Below are positions 43,740 to 52,209 of a DNA stretch of 64,000 nucleotides, piece by piece (the first letter of the stretch is position 1; each line of letters begins with the position of its first letter). The translations under genes were made by a program, and so were the position numbers. A model generated the notes under the pieces. That model did not search any database. It was not told the origin of the DNA and worked only from the letters and a program-made list of their open reading frames with translations. This DNA is from Ilumatobacteraceae bacterium (GTDB lineage Bacteria; Actinomycetota; Acidimicrobiia; Acidimicrobiales; Ilumatobacteraceae). Location of the stretch: positions 1 through 64,000 of the forward strand of contig JAHENF010000007.1 of NCBI GenBank assembly GCA_024643255.1, read 5' to 3'.

Positions 43740-45290
43740 TCAGATCAGCGAGACGCCGACGCGAAGTGCGTCGTCGAGACTGCGACGCACCAACTTGCCC
43801 GAGGCGTTGCGTGGGAGCGCATCGACGAAGATGACCTTGGTCGGGCACTTGTATCGGGCCAGGTGATCCAACGAGTGCTCGATCAGGACGTCCTCGTCGA
43901 CGTCGGCGTCGGGTTTCAGCACGACATAGGCCTTGACCGCCTCGCCGGTGTGTGGGTGGGCCACCCCGACCACTGCGGCCTCGACGACATCGGGATGCAG
44001 CACCAGCATCTCTTCGACCTCGGCGGGATACACGTTGAATCCCGACACGATGATCAGGTCCTTCGAGCGGTCGACCAGATAGAGGTAGCCGTCGTCGTCG
44101 GTCGTCGCCATGTCACCGGTCTGCAACCACCCGTCGTCGGTCAGCACGGCAGCGGTGGCCTCCGGGTCCTCCCAGTAGCCGGCAAAGACGTTGTCGCCCT
44201 TGACCCAGATCTCGCCGACGTCGCCCACGAGGGCATCACCGTCGGCGTTGACGAGCCGGATCTCGACGTCCTTCAACACCCGGCCGACCGAGCCGAAGCG
44301 CACGGGGGAGCCGGTGGATGTGGTCACGATCGGCGATGCCTCGGTGAGCCCGTAGCCCTCCCTGATCTCGACGCCGAATCGGTCGCGCATCGCCTCGGCG
44401 ACGCTGAGCGACAGCCTCGAGGCTCCGGACAGCGCCAGACGCACCGTCGCGAACGTGTCGGGGGCCAGGTCGTCGAAGTGGGCGAACGCGGCCCAGAGTG
44501 CGGGGGCGCCGGGAATCACGGTGACCTTGCGGTCCTGGATCGACTGGACGGCGGTCGACGGGTCGAATCGGGACACCAGCAGCAGCGTTGCGCCAACGCG
44601 CAGGCCCAGGCCGACGACGACATTGAGCCCGAAGATGTGGAACAACGGGAGCACCCCGAAGATCACGTCGTCGCGGTCGATGTGCCCCTCGGCAGAGAGG
44701 CTCTGGTCGAGGTTGGCCAGGAGGTTGCCGTGCGTGAGCATCGCGGCGCGCGGCGATCCGGCGGTGCCGCTGGTGAACATCAGCACGGCGAGGTGGGATG
44801 CCTCGACGTCGACGACGGACACCGGCGCGGATGACGCGGTGAGATCGTCGAAGCCGACGGTGCCCTCGCTCGCGGCCTCGGTGTGGATCACCGTCTCGAT
44901 CGTCGGGAGCAACGTCGGGTCGACGTGCGACCAGTTGACGGCGCTGACCTGATCGACGATGACGACCTTGGCGCGGACGACACCCAGTTCCGACTCGAGT
45001 TCGGGCCCGGGGCTCGTGGGATTGAGGGGGACCGCAACGGCGCCGAGCCCGACGGTGGCGAGGTATCCGATCACGAAGTGCGGCGAGTTGCCGAGCAACA
45101 ACGCCACCCGGTCGCCGGATTCGACGCCGAGCGACACCAGGCCACCACGGAAACGATCGACCTGATCGCGCAGCTCGCCGTAGGTCGTCGCGCGACCACG
45201 CGAGATCAGCGCCGTCGAGTCGCCGTCGTGGTCGTCGATGATGTGCGCGAGATTCACGTGTCCCCCTGCTGACGCGGGCGCTGTCATCAC
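43740..45290 (-). CDS. AMP-dependent acyl-CoA synthetase/ligase (FadD-like)
   Basis: A 516-residue ANL-family enzyme activating a carboxylic acid to acyl-AMP and then acyl-CoA. The P-loop reads MFTSGTAGSPRAAMLTHGN, where the usual PKG is PRA; further motifs are EGYGLTEASPI, TGDMATTDDDGYLYLVDRSKDLIIVSGFNVYP and the C-terminal catalytic lysine in PRNASGKLVRR. Substrate most likely a fatty acid but not defined. It ends 103 nt upstream of rex on the same strand; the intervening gap holds the Rex operator. Confidence 0.88.
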   Translation of the reverse strand: MMTAPASAGGHVNLAHIIDDHDGDSTALISRGRATTYGELRDQVDRFRGGLVSLGVESGDRVALLLGNSPHFVIGYLATVGLGAVAVPLNPTSPGPELESELGVVRAKVVIVDQVSAVNWSHVDPTLLPTIETVIHTEAASEGTVGFDDLTASSAPVSVVDVEASHLAVLMFTSGTAGSPRAAMLTHGNLLANLDQSLSAEGHIDRDDVIFGVLPLFHIFGLNVVVGLGLRVGATLLLVSRFDPSTAVQSIQDRKVTVIPGAPALWAAFAHFDDLAPDTFATVRLALSGASRLSLSVAEAMRDRFGVEIREGYGLTEASPIVTTSTGSPVRFGSVGRVLKDVEIRLVNADGDALVGDVGEIWVKGDNVFAGYWEDPEATAAVLTDDGWLQTGDMATTDDDGYLYLVDRSKDLIIVSGFNVYPAEVEEMLVLHPDVVEAAVVGVAHPHTGEAVKAYVVLKPDADVDEDVLIEHSLDHLARYKCPTKVIFVDALPRNASGKLVRRSLDDALRVGVSLI

Positions 45291-45408
45291 GCCCCGGTGC
45301 GACCACCCAGCGTACTCGCACCGGCGAGGACGTGCGCGTCCGCGCCCAATGTCGGACGAATCAGGTTCGACGGTCGCGGGCTGCCTGAGCCCGAGTGACG
45401 CGCGCCGT

Positions 45409-45492
45409 TCAGAGCCGCACGAGCGAGATCGTCGCAGCGATGAGGATCGCGGCCAACAGCAGACCGAGTGTCAGCGTGGTGGCGGGGCGCAT
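45409..45492 (-). CDS. 27-residue membrane peptide
   Basis: A very short open frame: MRPATTLTLGLLLAAILIA followed by ATISLVRL, one hydrophobic helix flanked by single Arg residues. ATG start. It sits alone between the acyl-CoA ligase and the SAM hydroxide adenosyltransferase, all on the minus strand. The amphipathic start and clean TM segment look selected rather than random. Confidence 0.5.
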   Translation of the reverse strand: MRPATTLTLGLLLAAILIAATISLVRL

Positions 45493-45511
45493 GCGGTGAG
45501 GTTACCGGCGC

Positions 45512-46399
45512 TCAGCGCGACGGCCGCAGGCTGACGGGCTGCGTGACGCCCACGGACTGCTCACCGTCGTCGCCCGGGAGCAGGGTCACTTGATCACCGG
45601 CGGCGAGGCCGAGCTCCTCGGCGGCCGAGCGCTGGTCCATTGCCACGGCGAGGAGTCCGGACGCATCGAGCACGAGACCGACCGCGCCACCACCGATCTC
45701 GGCGAAGCATGCGTTGCGCACGACGCTGCGGACCGCACCGCCGGTCGCGTCGGTCGCGCTGGCGCAGCGCAGTTCGATGCGCTCACCGAAGCCCGCGGGC
45801 AGATCGTCCGGGCCGACGTTGAGCTGGGCGTTGCCGTACCGATCGACCCACAACACCTGGGCGATGACTCTGGTGTCGTCGCTCTGAGGCAGCGCCACGA
45901 CGCCGGGAATCAACAGGTCGGCATCGACCTCGGGACCGAGCTCGGTGAGATCACCACCGTTGCAGAGGAACGCTACGGCAGGCGCGAAGATGTCTCGCCC
46001 GGCAAACGTGTCGCCCGGCGACGCCAGGCGCTGTTCGGGATTCGTGATCTCCACGGTCCGTCCGGCTCCGCCCGCCATCGCCACCGCAGGGGCGAGCAAT
46101 CCGTTGTCGGGGCCGACGAGCACGCCCTCGCCGTCGGCGACCTCGACCGCGATGGCTCGTCGGGCCGTGCCGACGCCCGGATCGACCACGGCGAGGACCA
46201 CACCCGAAGCGACGTAACCGATGCTGCGCGCCAACGCGAGCGATCCGGCACGGACATCGAAGGGTGGCACACCGTGGGTGAGGTCGATCACCCGCGCGTG
46301 TGGAGCCAGATCACGGATGACGGAGTGGACGACGCCGACGAACTCGTCGACGGTGCCGTAGTCGGACAGGAACGAAACCGTCTCGTAGCGGCGACCCAT
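45512..46399 (-). CDS. SAM hydroxide adenosyltransferase (DUF62)
   Basis: Member of the fluorinase/chlorinase-related family; the common type cleaves S-adenosylmethionine with hydroxide to adenosine and methionine. The 295-residue protein has FLSDYGTVDEFVGVVHSVI, LTHGVPPFDV, VVDPGVGTARRAI, GPDNGLLAPA, FAGRDIFAPAVA and DRYGNAQLNVG. ATG 46399 starts at the conserved core. No halogenase-type pathway genes surround it, so housekeeping SAM hydrolysis is more likely than halogenation. Confidence 0.9.
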   Translation of the reverse strand: MGRRYETVSFLSDYGTVDEFVGVVHSVIRDLAPHARVIDLTHGVPPFDVRAGSLALARSIGYVASGVVLAVVDPGVGTARRAIAVEVADGEGVLVGPDNGLLAPAVAMAGGAGRTVEITNPEQRLASPGDTFAGRDIFAPAVAFLCNGGDLTELGPEVDADLLIPGVVALPQSDDTRVIAQVLWVDRYGNAQLNVGPDDLPAGFGERIELRCASATDATGGAVRSVVRNACFAEIGGGAVGLVLDASGLLAVAMDQRSAAEELGLAAGDQVTLLPGDDGEQSVGVTQPVSLRPSR

Positions 46400-46432
46400 G
46401 GAGGTCGAACCTATCGCCCCCCGGACGCGACA

Positions 46433-46467
46433 AGGGCCGGTGCCAACCCCCCGATGGCACCAGCCCT
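46433..46467. terminator. 13-bp imperfect inverted repeat between proC and the SAM enzyme
   Basis: AGGGCCGGTGCCA (46433-46445) and TGGCACCAGCCCT (46455-46467) pair with one mismatch around a 9-nt loop. It is downstream of proC and about 35 nt upstream of the next start on the minus strand. A second short hairpin with CCGCC/GGCGG lies nearby. Likely a proC terminator or a leader structure; no T-run. Confidence 0.5.
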
Positions 46468-46533
46468 GTCGGCGCTGCCCGCCGTTTCCGGCGGACGCGT
46501 CTCCACGTCGACACCATAGGTGATCGGAGCACG

Positions 46534-46551
46534 ATGTGAAAAGAGGCACAC
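46534..46551 (+). promoter_or_regulatory. weak second Rex-like site
   Basis: ATGTGAA-AAGA-GGCACAC resembles the Rex operator: six of seven positions in the left half and four of seven in the right. It shares TGTGAAAAG and GCAC with the site upstream of rex. It lies 135 nt upstream of the SAM hydroxide adenosyltransferase start and just downstream of proC. Confidence 0.25.
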
Positions 46552-46584
46552 CGGAATAACAGGCGTGAAATTCTGCAGACCGGT

Positions 46585-47391
46585 TCAGCCGAGTTCGCGA
46601 CTGCGCTCGGTTGCCGCACGAACGGCCGCCGCGAATGCACCCCGAACATCGAGATCAGCGAGCACCGCGAGGCCGGCCGCAGTGGTTCCGCCCGGCGACG
46701 TCACCCGCTCCCGCAGCAGCGCCGGATCACCTTCACGGTCGAGCAGTGTCGCCGAGCCGAGCAGCAGTTGCCGGATCACCCGCTCGGCCACGGGACGCGG
46801 CATCCCTTCGGCCACCGCCGCCTCGGTCAGCGCTTCGGCGACGAGGAAGACATACGCCGGCCCCGACCCAGCGACGCCGGTGAAGAGATCGAGGTCGGAC
46901 TCCGCCATCCGTTCGACCGTGCCGACCGCGGCCAGGATCGACTCCGCCCAGGCGACGTCGTCGTCGTCGGCTGCACTGCCGCCGGCGATCGCCGATGCCC
47001 CGAGCCGCACGAGTGCCGGGGTGTTCGGCATGGCCCGCACGACTGCGACACCCGGACCGGCTGCGGCCTCGATCGTGGCCAGCCGCACGCCGGCAGCGAT
47101 CGACAGCACGCGAGTCGCCCCTGCGGCGACGACCGAACTCGCCGCGACGGCGACGTCGGCCGGCTTCACGGCGAGCAACGCCGCTCGAGTCGGCGGCACC
47201 TCGGACGTCACGGTGATCGTCGGGAACAACGAGACGAGCTCATCTCGCCGAGACACGACGACCTCGACGACGGCGAGCGACGACGGGTCGAGCACATCGG
47301 CATCGAGGAGTCCGCCGATCAGGGCTGCACCCATGTTGCCGCCGCCGACGACGACCAGCTCGAAGGGTGTGGGTGGGGCCTCGGACGTCAT
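46585..47391 (-). CDS. proC: pyrroline-5-carboxylate reductase
   Basis: Last step of proline synthesis. The 268-residue protein has VVVGGGNMGAALIGGLL (NADPH fold), LLAVKPADV, VRAMPNTPALV, GVAGSGPAYVFLVAEAL and the C-terminal substrate motif TSPGGTTAAGL. ATG 47391 is used; the frame extends further upstream without homology. Its position near hem and mshA genes matches mycobacterial gene order as I recall it. Confidence 0.94.
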   Translation of the reverse strand: MTSEAPPTPFELVVVGGGNMGAALIGGLLDADVLDPSSLAVVEVVVSRRDELVSLFPTITVTSEVPPTRAALLAVKPADVAVAASSVVAAGATRVLSIAAGVRLATIEAAAGPGVAVVRAMPNTPALVRLGASAIAGGSAADDDDVAWAESILAAVGTVERMAESDLDLFTGVAGSGPAYVFLVAEALTEAAVAEGMPRPVAERVIRQLLLGSATLLDREGDPALLRERVTSPGGTTAAGLAVLADLDVRGAFAAAVRAATERSRELG

Positions 47392-47504
47392 CGGTGCCAC
47401 GTTACCGATCGGGGTCGTCCGGATGAGCGTGAGGAGACCGACTCCCCCGAGCACGCCCACCCGGACACCACCGAGTGGGCGACGGTCGCCACCGAAGGGA
47501 ACCG

Positions 47505-47963
47505 CTACGCCGTGAACCGGCTGCGGAACCCGATGCGCAGCAACGCCTGGAAACACTGCTCGACGTCGGCGTAGAGCGTGCCGAGGATGCGATCGATCTC
47601 ATCGTGGGTGACCTGGCCGACCGGCATCTCACCGCGCAGGAAGATCGCCTCCTCGGCGCCGATCGAGAAGTGCGCACCGACCAACCGATCGTTGCGGCGC
47701 AGGACGTGCTCGTACAGCTCCCCTGCGTTCTCCTCCGGCGCCGGCATCACGTGGGTCTCGTAACGGAACATCCGTTGGCCGAGCGACAACCACACCGTCG
47801 TGAACTCCTTGTCGTCGCCGCGCATCCGCACGTACCAGCGCACGCCATCGGGGTCGCGATCGACGGCGACGATCCGGTCGTTCTCGGCGGCGATCGTCGC
47901 GAGCCACGTGTCGATCCGTTGCTCGAGCTGCGCGAGCTCGGCCGGGTCGTACGCGTCGGTCAC
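47505..47963 (-). CDS. YbjN-domain protein
   Basis: 152 residues of the YbjN/putative sensory-transduction family: DRIVAVDRDPDGVRWYVRMRGDD, then FTTVWLSLGQRMFRYETHVMP and HFSIGAEEAIFLRGEMP. YbjN proteins are small chaperone-like folds of unclear role. GTG start overlapping the mshA stop (GTGA), the same pairing found beside mshA in mycobacteria, which supports both assignments. Confidence 0.85.
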   Translation of the reverse strand: MTDAYDPAELAQLEQRIDTWLATIAAENDRIVAVDRDPDGVRWYVRMRGDDKEFTTVWLSLGQRMFRYETHVMPAPEENAGELYEHVLRRNDRLVGAHFSIGAEEAIFLRGEMPVGQVTHDEIDRILGTLYADVEQCFQALLRIGFRSRFTA

Positions 47964-49174
47964 TGACAGGTCACCCGTTCGCGCACCGTCAGGTCGCTGT
48001 ACAAGCGACGCAATCGAGCAGCCGCGAAGCTCCACGTGTAGCGCCGCGCACGCTCGACCGCCGCCGCGCTCATCGAAGCGCTCAGCACGTCGTCGCCCAG
48101 GATCTCGGCGACCGCACGGGCGTAATCGGTCGGATCCCGACCGTCGATCAACCTCCCGGTTCGACCGTCGTCGACGAGACTGAGGAGTCCGCCGACGGCG
48201 CTGGCCACGACCGGGATCCCACAGGCCGCTGCCTCGAGTGCAACGAGACCGAAGCTCTCGCTGCGGCTGGGGGCGAGGACGACGTCGGCGGCGCGGTAAT
48301 AGGTGGACAAGATGTGGTGGGGTTGCGGTTCGACGAACCGCACTCGATCGTGGAGGCCCAGCTCGTCGACGAGCGCGTGCGCCCGCCGCGTCTCGGTGTC
48401 GCCCTCGAGACCGCTCGCTCCGCCGACGATGACGAGCTCGGCGCGCCGGTCGCCCAACTCGTGCAGGGCACGAATCGCGACATCGGGCCCCTTGAGCGGC
48501 TGGATCCGACCCACGAACAACAGCAGTGGGCGATCGACGTCGAAACCGAGGGCGCGTCGCGCCCCCGCCCGATCGCCGGGAGCGAAGAAGGCGTGTTCGA
48601 CGCCGGGGGCGATGATCTCCAGGCGCGCCTCGGGATTGCCGTAGTGGAGGCGGAACTGATCCTCTTCCTCGATACAGCTCACACAGATCGCGTCGGAGCA
48701 CCGCACGATCTGCGCCTCGGCAAGGTCACGCTGCAGCGATTCGGGGTCGCCGCCCGCAGCCTTCACGCGCGCGAGCGTGTGGAACGTCGAGACGAACGGC
48801 ACGTCGAGTTCGTGCTTCAAGTCGTGCCCGACGACCCCGCTCAGCCAGTAGTTGCCGTGGATCACGTCGGGTCGTTCGTTCCTGGCGAACCAGTCGAGCA
48901 TCCCGTCGCGGAACTCGTCGGTGATGTCGGCGAGCGCTTCCTTCGGTAGATGATGCGGGCCCGCTTCGATGTGTACGACGCGATGGCCGGGCTCGACGAC
49001 GACCTCCGGCGGGAGGCCGTCGCGATCGGCTCGGGTGAACGTCGTACATTCCACGCCGGCCTGCGCGAGCGCCGACACCAGTTCGCGTACGTACACGTTC
49101 ATACCGCCACTGTCGCCCGAGCCCGGCTGCAGGAGCGGAGACGTGTGGAGAGAGATGACTGCGGCGCGCTGCAC
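47960..49174 (-). CDS. mshA: D-inositol-3-phosphate glycosyltransferase
   Basis: First enzyme of mycothiol synthesis, joining UDP-GlcNAc to inositol-3-phosphate. The 404-residue GT4 protein carries the MshA hallmark HTSPLLQPGSGDSGGMNVYV, FHTLARVK, the hinge LLFVGRIQPLKGPDVAI and the donor site SRSESFGLVALEAAACG with the EX7E pair. Start is GTG. The mycothiol-type anti-sigma factor encoded at 26413 makes functional sense with this gene. Confidence 0.92.
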   Translation of the reverse strand: MQRAAVISLHTSPLLQPGSGDSGGMNVYVRELVSALAQAGVECTTFTRADRDGLPPEVVVEPGHRVVHIEAGPHHLPKEALADITDEFRDGMLDWFARNERPDVIHGNYWLSGVVGHDLKHELDVPFVSTFHTLARVKAAGGDPESLQRDLAEAQIVRCSDAICVSCIEEEDQFRLHYGNPEARLEIIAPGVEHAFFAPGDRAGARRALGFDVDRPLLLFVGRIQPLKGPDVAIRALHELGDRRAELVIVGGASGLEGDTETRRAHALVDELGLHDRVRFVEPQPHHILSTYYRAADVVLAPSRSESFGLVALEAAACGIPVVASAVGGLLSLVDDGRTGRLIDGRDPTDYARAVAEILGDDVLSASMSAAAVERARRYTWSFAAARLRRLYSDLTVRERVTCQ

Positions 49175-49237
49175 GACGGGTCAAACCCTAACCATCGGTG
49201 ATCTCATCCCGCCGAGGCGAGAAATCTTCGCGTCGGC

Positions 49238-49735
49238 TCAGTCCTGCGCGAGCAGGGTCTCGACGTCGGCTTCGCCGTCGCGGTAGCGCCGCACCAGTTC
49301 GGCGCTGAGGGCATCGAGACGATCGAAACGGGCCCGTCGATCGGACGACATCCGTGATTCGAACGCGGCGATCGCCGCGGTCAGCGCGGCGAGTTCCGCG
49401 TCGTCGAGCGACTTGAGGTGCCCGAGGCCCCCGTCGGAACAGATCGCGTCGAGTTCGACAGCCAGCGGATGATCGCTCAGATCCTCGGTCGGACGCGGCG
49501 GGCGCGCCGGGCCCCCCGTCAGGTGTTGAGCGAGGACGGTTCGCAGTTCGTCGGTCGGCTCGGAGTCGGATTCCTCCGAGCGACGCGCCGCCTCCGACTT
49601 CACGAGGTCGAGTCGCGCTTGCGCAACGCGGCGGGCATACGACACCGCGTCGTCCTCGTGCTGCAGCTCCTGGCGAAGCCCTCGCAGCTCCGACAACGAC
49701 ATCTCGGTGGGGTCGGGCATCTCGATGATCGTCAC
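49238..49735 (-). CDS. RsiG-like helical protein with c-di-GMP signature
   Basis: 165 residues. The N-terminal part, LSELRGLRQELQHE then the pair of helices beyond it, matches the anti-sigma factor RsiG of Streptomyces. The published c-di-GMP motif E(X)3S(X)2R(X)3Q(X)3D appears with Asp for the first Glu: D28, S32, R35, Q39, D43. RsiG binds sigma WhiG when loaded with c-di-GMP. Only one motif copy is seen, and a homodimer could supply the second. A charged linker and a second helical region (about 105-160) follow. No sigma gene is adjacent. GTGA overlap with the upstream MoaD-like gene. Confidence 0.65.
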   Translation of the reverse strand: MTIIEMPDPTEMSLSELRGLRQELQHEDDAVSYARRVAQARLDLVKSEAARRSEESDSEPTDELRTVLAQHLTGGPARPPRPTEDLSDHPLAVELDAICSDGGLGHLKSLDDAELAALTAAIAAFESRMSSDRRARFDRLDALSAELVRRYRDGEADVETLLAQD

Positions 49736-49974
49736 GTGGTTCCTCCGGACACGGGTGGCAGGATCGCCACCTCATCTGATGGGCCGATCGGAGTGTCGGC
49801 GCGTGCATCATCGCCGTTCACCCAGATCTTGCAGGTCTTCAACACCTCGCCGAAGCTTGGCCCATAACGCTGTTCGGCAGCGGTCAGCACATCGCGCACT
49901 GTCTCACCGTCGAACACATCGGTGCCCGTTCCCGCGGCCTCGCGTGCAGAGGCGAACAGTCGCATGGTGGGCAC
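49732..49974 (-). CDS. MoaD/ThiS-like small protein
   Basis: An 80-residue ubiquitin-fold protein: RLFASAREAAGTGTD, a middle helix, KIWVNGDDA and DEVAILPPVSGG. Such proteins carry sulfur as a C-terminal Gly-Gly thiocarboxylate for molybdopterin or thiamin. Here two Thr follow the GG, so the tail would need trimming to be active, or the protein has another role. No other molybdopterin genes are adjacent. It overlaps the RsiG-like gene. Confidence 0.75.
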   Translation of the reverse strand: MPTMRLFASAREAAGTGTDVFDGETVRDVLTAAEQRYGPSFGEVLKTCKIWVNGDDARADTPIGPSDEVAILPPVSGGTT

Positions 49975-50035
49975 GAGCCCAATCTACAAGCGTGTCGACT
50001 CCCATCCAGGGTTCCCCCACCGGCAGGGCCAGGGA

Positions 50036-51016
50036 TCATGCAGGGACTCCGCCGGGGAGCACCCCTGCGATCAAGCCGATCGCGGCCACCGTCAGGGTCG
50101 CGCCGAGCGCGAGCCGACGGGTCGAGGTCTCCTCCAGCCGGCGCGTGGCGCCGTAGTAGCCGAGCTCCGGCTGCGGGAGCGAACGCAGGGCGATGAAACC
50201 CCACGAGACGAGCCAGGCCGCAGCCAGCATCGCCATCACGCGCTCGTCGTGAGGCATCGCACCGAGGCCGTGGGTCCAGCGATCGCTCAGACCGCGCAGC
50301 GAGACGACGAGGTTGAGCACGACCATCGTGGCGAGCGTGGAGGTCCAGCGGATCGGCAGTCCCGTGCGCGAGGTGCCATCTCCGAAACCCGCCCCGATCG
50401 ACGCCATCGACCAGCGCAACCTCGCACCGGGACGGATCAGACCGTCGGACAACAGGTAATGGCCGAGCGTCAGCAGGAGTTGCGACGCGACCAGGAGGGC
50501 CATGACCTCCATCGGCGGGACCTCGAACGGCGATGTCCCCGAGAAGAGCACGGCGACGACGACCGCGACACCGAGCATTCTGCGCATTCCCTCGATGGCG
50601 ACCATCGACCACGCCACTTCGCCCAGACCCGGTCGGTCGGGTCCGCGCAACGACGTCGGATGCAGCGCGCGGATGCCGTGACGCGCCCATGCCACCTCCC
50701 CGGTGTCGTCGGCGCCGACCACCGTCTGGCGTGGTCGGTCACCGATGTCGAGACAGAGGGCGAGCGCGACCGTGTCGGGGAGTGCCGCTTGTCGTGCTGC
50801 GCGTCGCTGCGCACCGGAGGGCCCGCCCGCCGGAGGAAGCCAGAGCGCAGCCGAGATGACGGCCGCCACGATCAGGGCCCCGATCTCGAGGACGAGCACG
50901 GCGGGACCGATGAGGCTGTGCATCGGCGACGCCACTCGCCACCGCAGCCAGAGAAGCCACGTGACGCCGGCCGCGACCACGAGCAGCCGACCTGCGAATC
51001 TCACTGCTTTCGTCAC
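50036..51016 (-). CDS. multipass membrane protein, unknown
   Basis: 326 residues with about seven hydrophobic segments: two near the N-terminus (LLVVAAGVTWLLWLRW; LVLEIGALIVAAVISAALW), a soluble loop of about 60 residues, then five more. The C-terminus includes the segment LGYYGATRRLEE before a last helix. No domain recognised. Minus strand, 61 nt from the MoaD-like gene and divergent from the membrane protein at 51198. Confidence 0.6.
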   Translation of the reverse strand: MTKAVRFAGRLLVVAAGVTWLLWLRWRVASPMHSLIGPAVLVLEIGALIVAAVISAALWLPPAGGPSGAQRRAARQAALPDTVALALCLDIGDRPRQTVVGADDTGEVAWARHGIRALHPTSLRGPDRPGLGEVAWSMVAIEGMRRMLGVAVVVAVLFSGTSPFEVPPMEVMALLVASQLLLTLGHYLLSDGLIRPGARLRWSMASIGAGFGDGTSRTGLPIRWTSTLATMVVLNLVVSLRGLSDRWTHGLGAMPHDERVMAMLAAAWLVSWGFIALRSLPQPELGYYGATRRLEETSTRRLALGATLTVAAIGLIAGVLPGGVPA

Positions 51017-51197
51017 CGTGGCGCCGTACTTCTCGCGATCGTCGTGGGACCGGCCGCACCAGGAGGGCGCGTCCGACCGTGGTTGTTACCCGCTGTATCG
51101 GCACCACGAGCGGCGCACTTGAGGTGTCGGCAGCCGCGATCGACCGGTGCACGCCTGCCGATCCGGCGAGCGGAGCGGGCGATAGCCTGCCGCTCCT

Positions 51198-51485
51198 GTG
51201 GGAACCGAAAAGCGTGAACGTCAGAAGGCCAACCGTGCGCAGAAGCAGCAGCAACTGCATCAGGAGGCCAGCCGCCGCAAGACCTTCCGATTCATCGCCA
51301 TCGGTGTCGGCGCCGTCGCGGGAGTGTTTCTCCTCGCGTGGGTCGCGAGCAACTTCGTGGGCAGCGACAATCCGAGCACCCCGAGCGACCCGGTCGTCAC
51401 GGTTCCCGTGACCCTGCCGGAGATCACCGCTCCCCAGATCACCACGCCGGCGGACGGCACCGTGACCGTCGGAACGGGCGGCTGA
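51198..51485 (+). CDS. small membrane-anchored protein next to cyclophilin
   Basis: 95 residues: a basic N-terminus (KRERQKANRAQKQQQ), one TM helix (about 30-50) and a Thr/Pro-rich extracytoplasmic tail. The N-terminus resembles that of membrane-anchored actinobacterial peptidyl-prolyl isomerases, and the next gene, one base later, encodes a cyclophilin lipoprotein. It may be an accessory subunit or a duplicated anchor. GTG start. Confidence 0.65.
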   Translation: MGTEKRERQKANRAQKQQQLHQEASRRKTFRFIAIGVGAVAGVFLLAWVASNFVGSDNPSTPSDPVVTVPVTLPEITAPQITTPADGTVTVGTGG

Positions 51486-51486
51486 G

Positions 51487-52182
51487 ATGGGCCCTCGTCG
51501 ACTGCTCGTCACGGGCGTCGTGCTCGCCGGCCTCATCGGGGCCGGATGCGGGAGCGACAGCGCTGCCGCCCCCGAAGGATCCACCGTCGGCACGTCATCG
51601 GTGACCGTCGCCGCGCCCGAGTCGAGCGCCGACTGCCCGCCGGTCGAAGGGGCCACCACCAAGACCCAGCAGTTCGACGCCGCTCCACCCGAGTGCCTGG
51701 TTGCCGGAGTCACCTACGAAGCGATCGTCACCACGAACAAGGGCGAGTTCACGATCGCGCTCGATCCCGCGTCCGCTCCGGTCGCGACGAACAACTTCGT
51801 GTTCCTCGCCCGCAACCAGTATTACGACGACACCGTGTGCCATCGGATCCTGCCGAACTTCGTCGTGCAGTGCGGGGATCCGACCGGAACCGGCACCGGC
51901 GGACCCGGCTACACGATCGTCGACGAACCGCCGGCGCCGGGCAAGTACCAGATCGGTTCGATCGCGATGGCCAAGACGGTGCAGCCCGACAGTGCGGGCA
52001 GCCAGTTCTTCATCATCTCGGGTTCCGACGGAGCAGCGTTGCCGCCTGACTATGCCCTGTTCGGCCTGGTGACCGACGGACTGGACACCACCGTCGCCGC
52101 GATGGCCGCCGCCGGCACACCCGGCGAAGGCGTCCCGTCCGAGCCGATCCAGATCCAGTCGATCCGCATCGTCGAACGCTGA
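51487..52182 (+). CDS. cyclophilin-type peptidyl-prolyl isomerase lipoprotein
   Basis: 231 residues: signal peptide with lipobox LIGAGC (C21), a spacer, then a cyclophilin domain with VATNNFVFLARNQYYDDTVCHRILPNFVVQCGDPTGTGTGGPGY, GSIAMAKT and GSQFFI. It should assist folding of exported proteins at the outer face of the membrane. Typical size and motifs. Convergent with the Mrp operon. Confidence 0.9.
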   Translation: MGPRRLLVTGVVLAGLIGAGCGSDSAAAPEGSTVGTSSVTVAAPESSADCPPVEGATTKTQQFDAAPPECLVAGVTYEAIVTTNKGEFTIALDPASAPVATNNFVFLARNQYYDDTVCHRILPNFVVQCGDPTGTGTGGPGYTIVDEPPAPGKYQIGSIAMAKTVQPDSAGSQFFIISGSDGAALPPDYALFGLVTDGLDTTVAAMAAAGTPGEGVPSEPIQIQSIRIVER

Positions 52183-52209
52183 CCGTCACACGGTGGTGCG
52201 TGAAGGGTT

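Noticed and set aside
41271-44834. Very long open frame on the plus strand (over 1100 codons) across hemC, hemA, rex and the acyl-CoA ligase
   Set aside because: It is antisense to four genes with clear family motifs and has the His/Arg/Asp-rich composition typical of shadow frames in high-GC DNA.
45512-46399. Fluorinase/chlorinase
   Set aside because: The family is the same, but no halogenase-associated genes or evidence for the halide-specific loop are visible; the hydroxide-using type is far more common.
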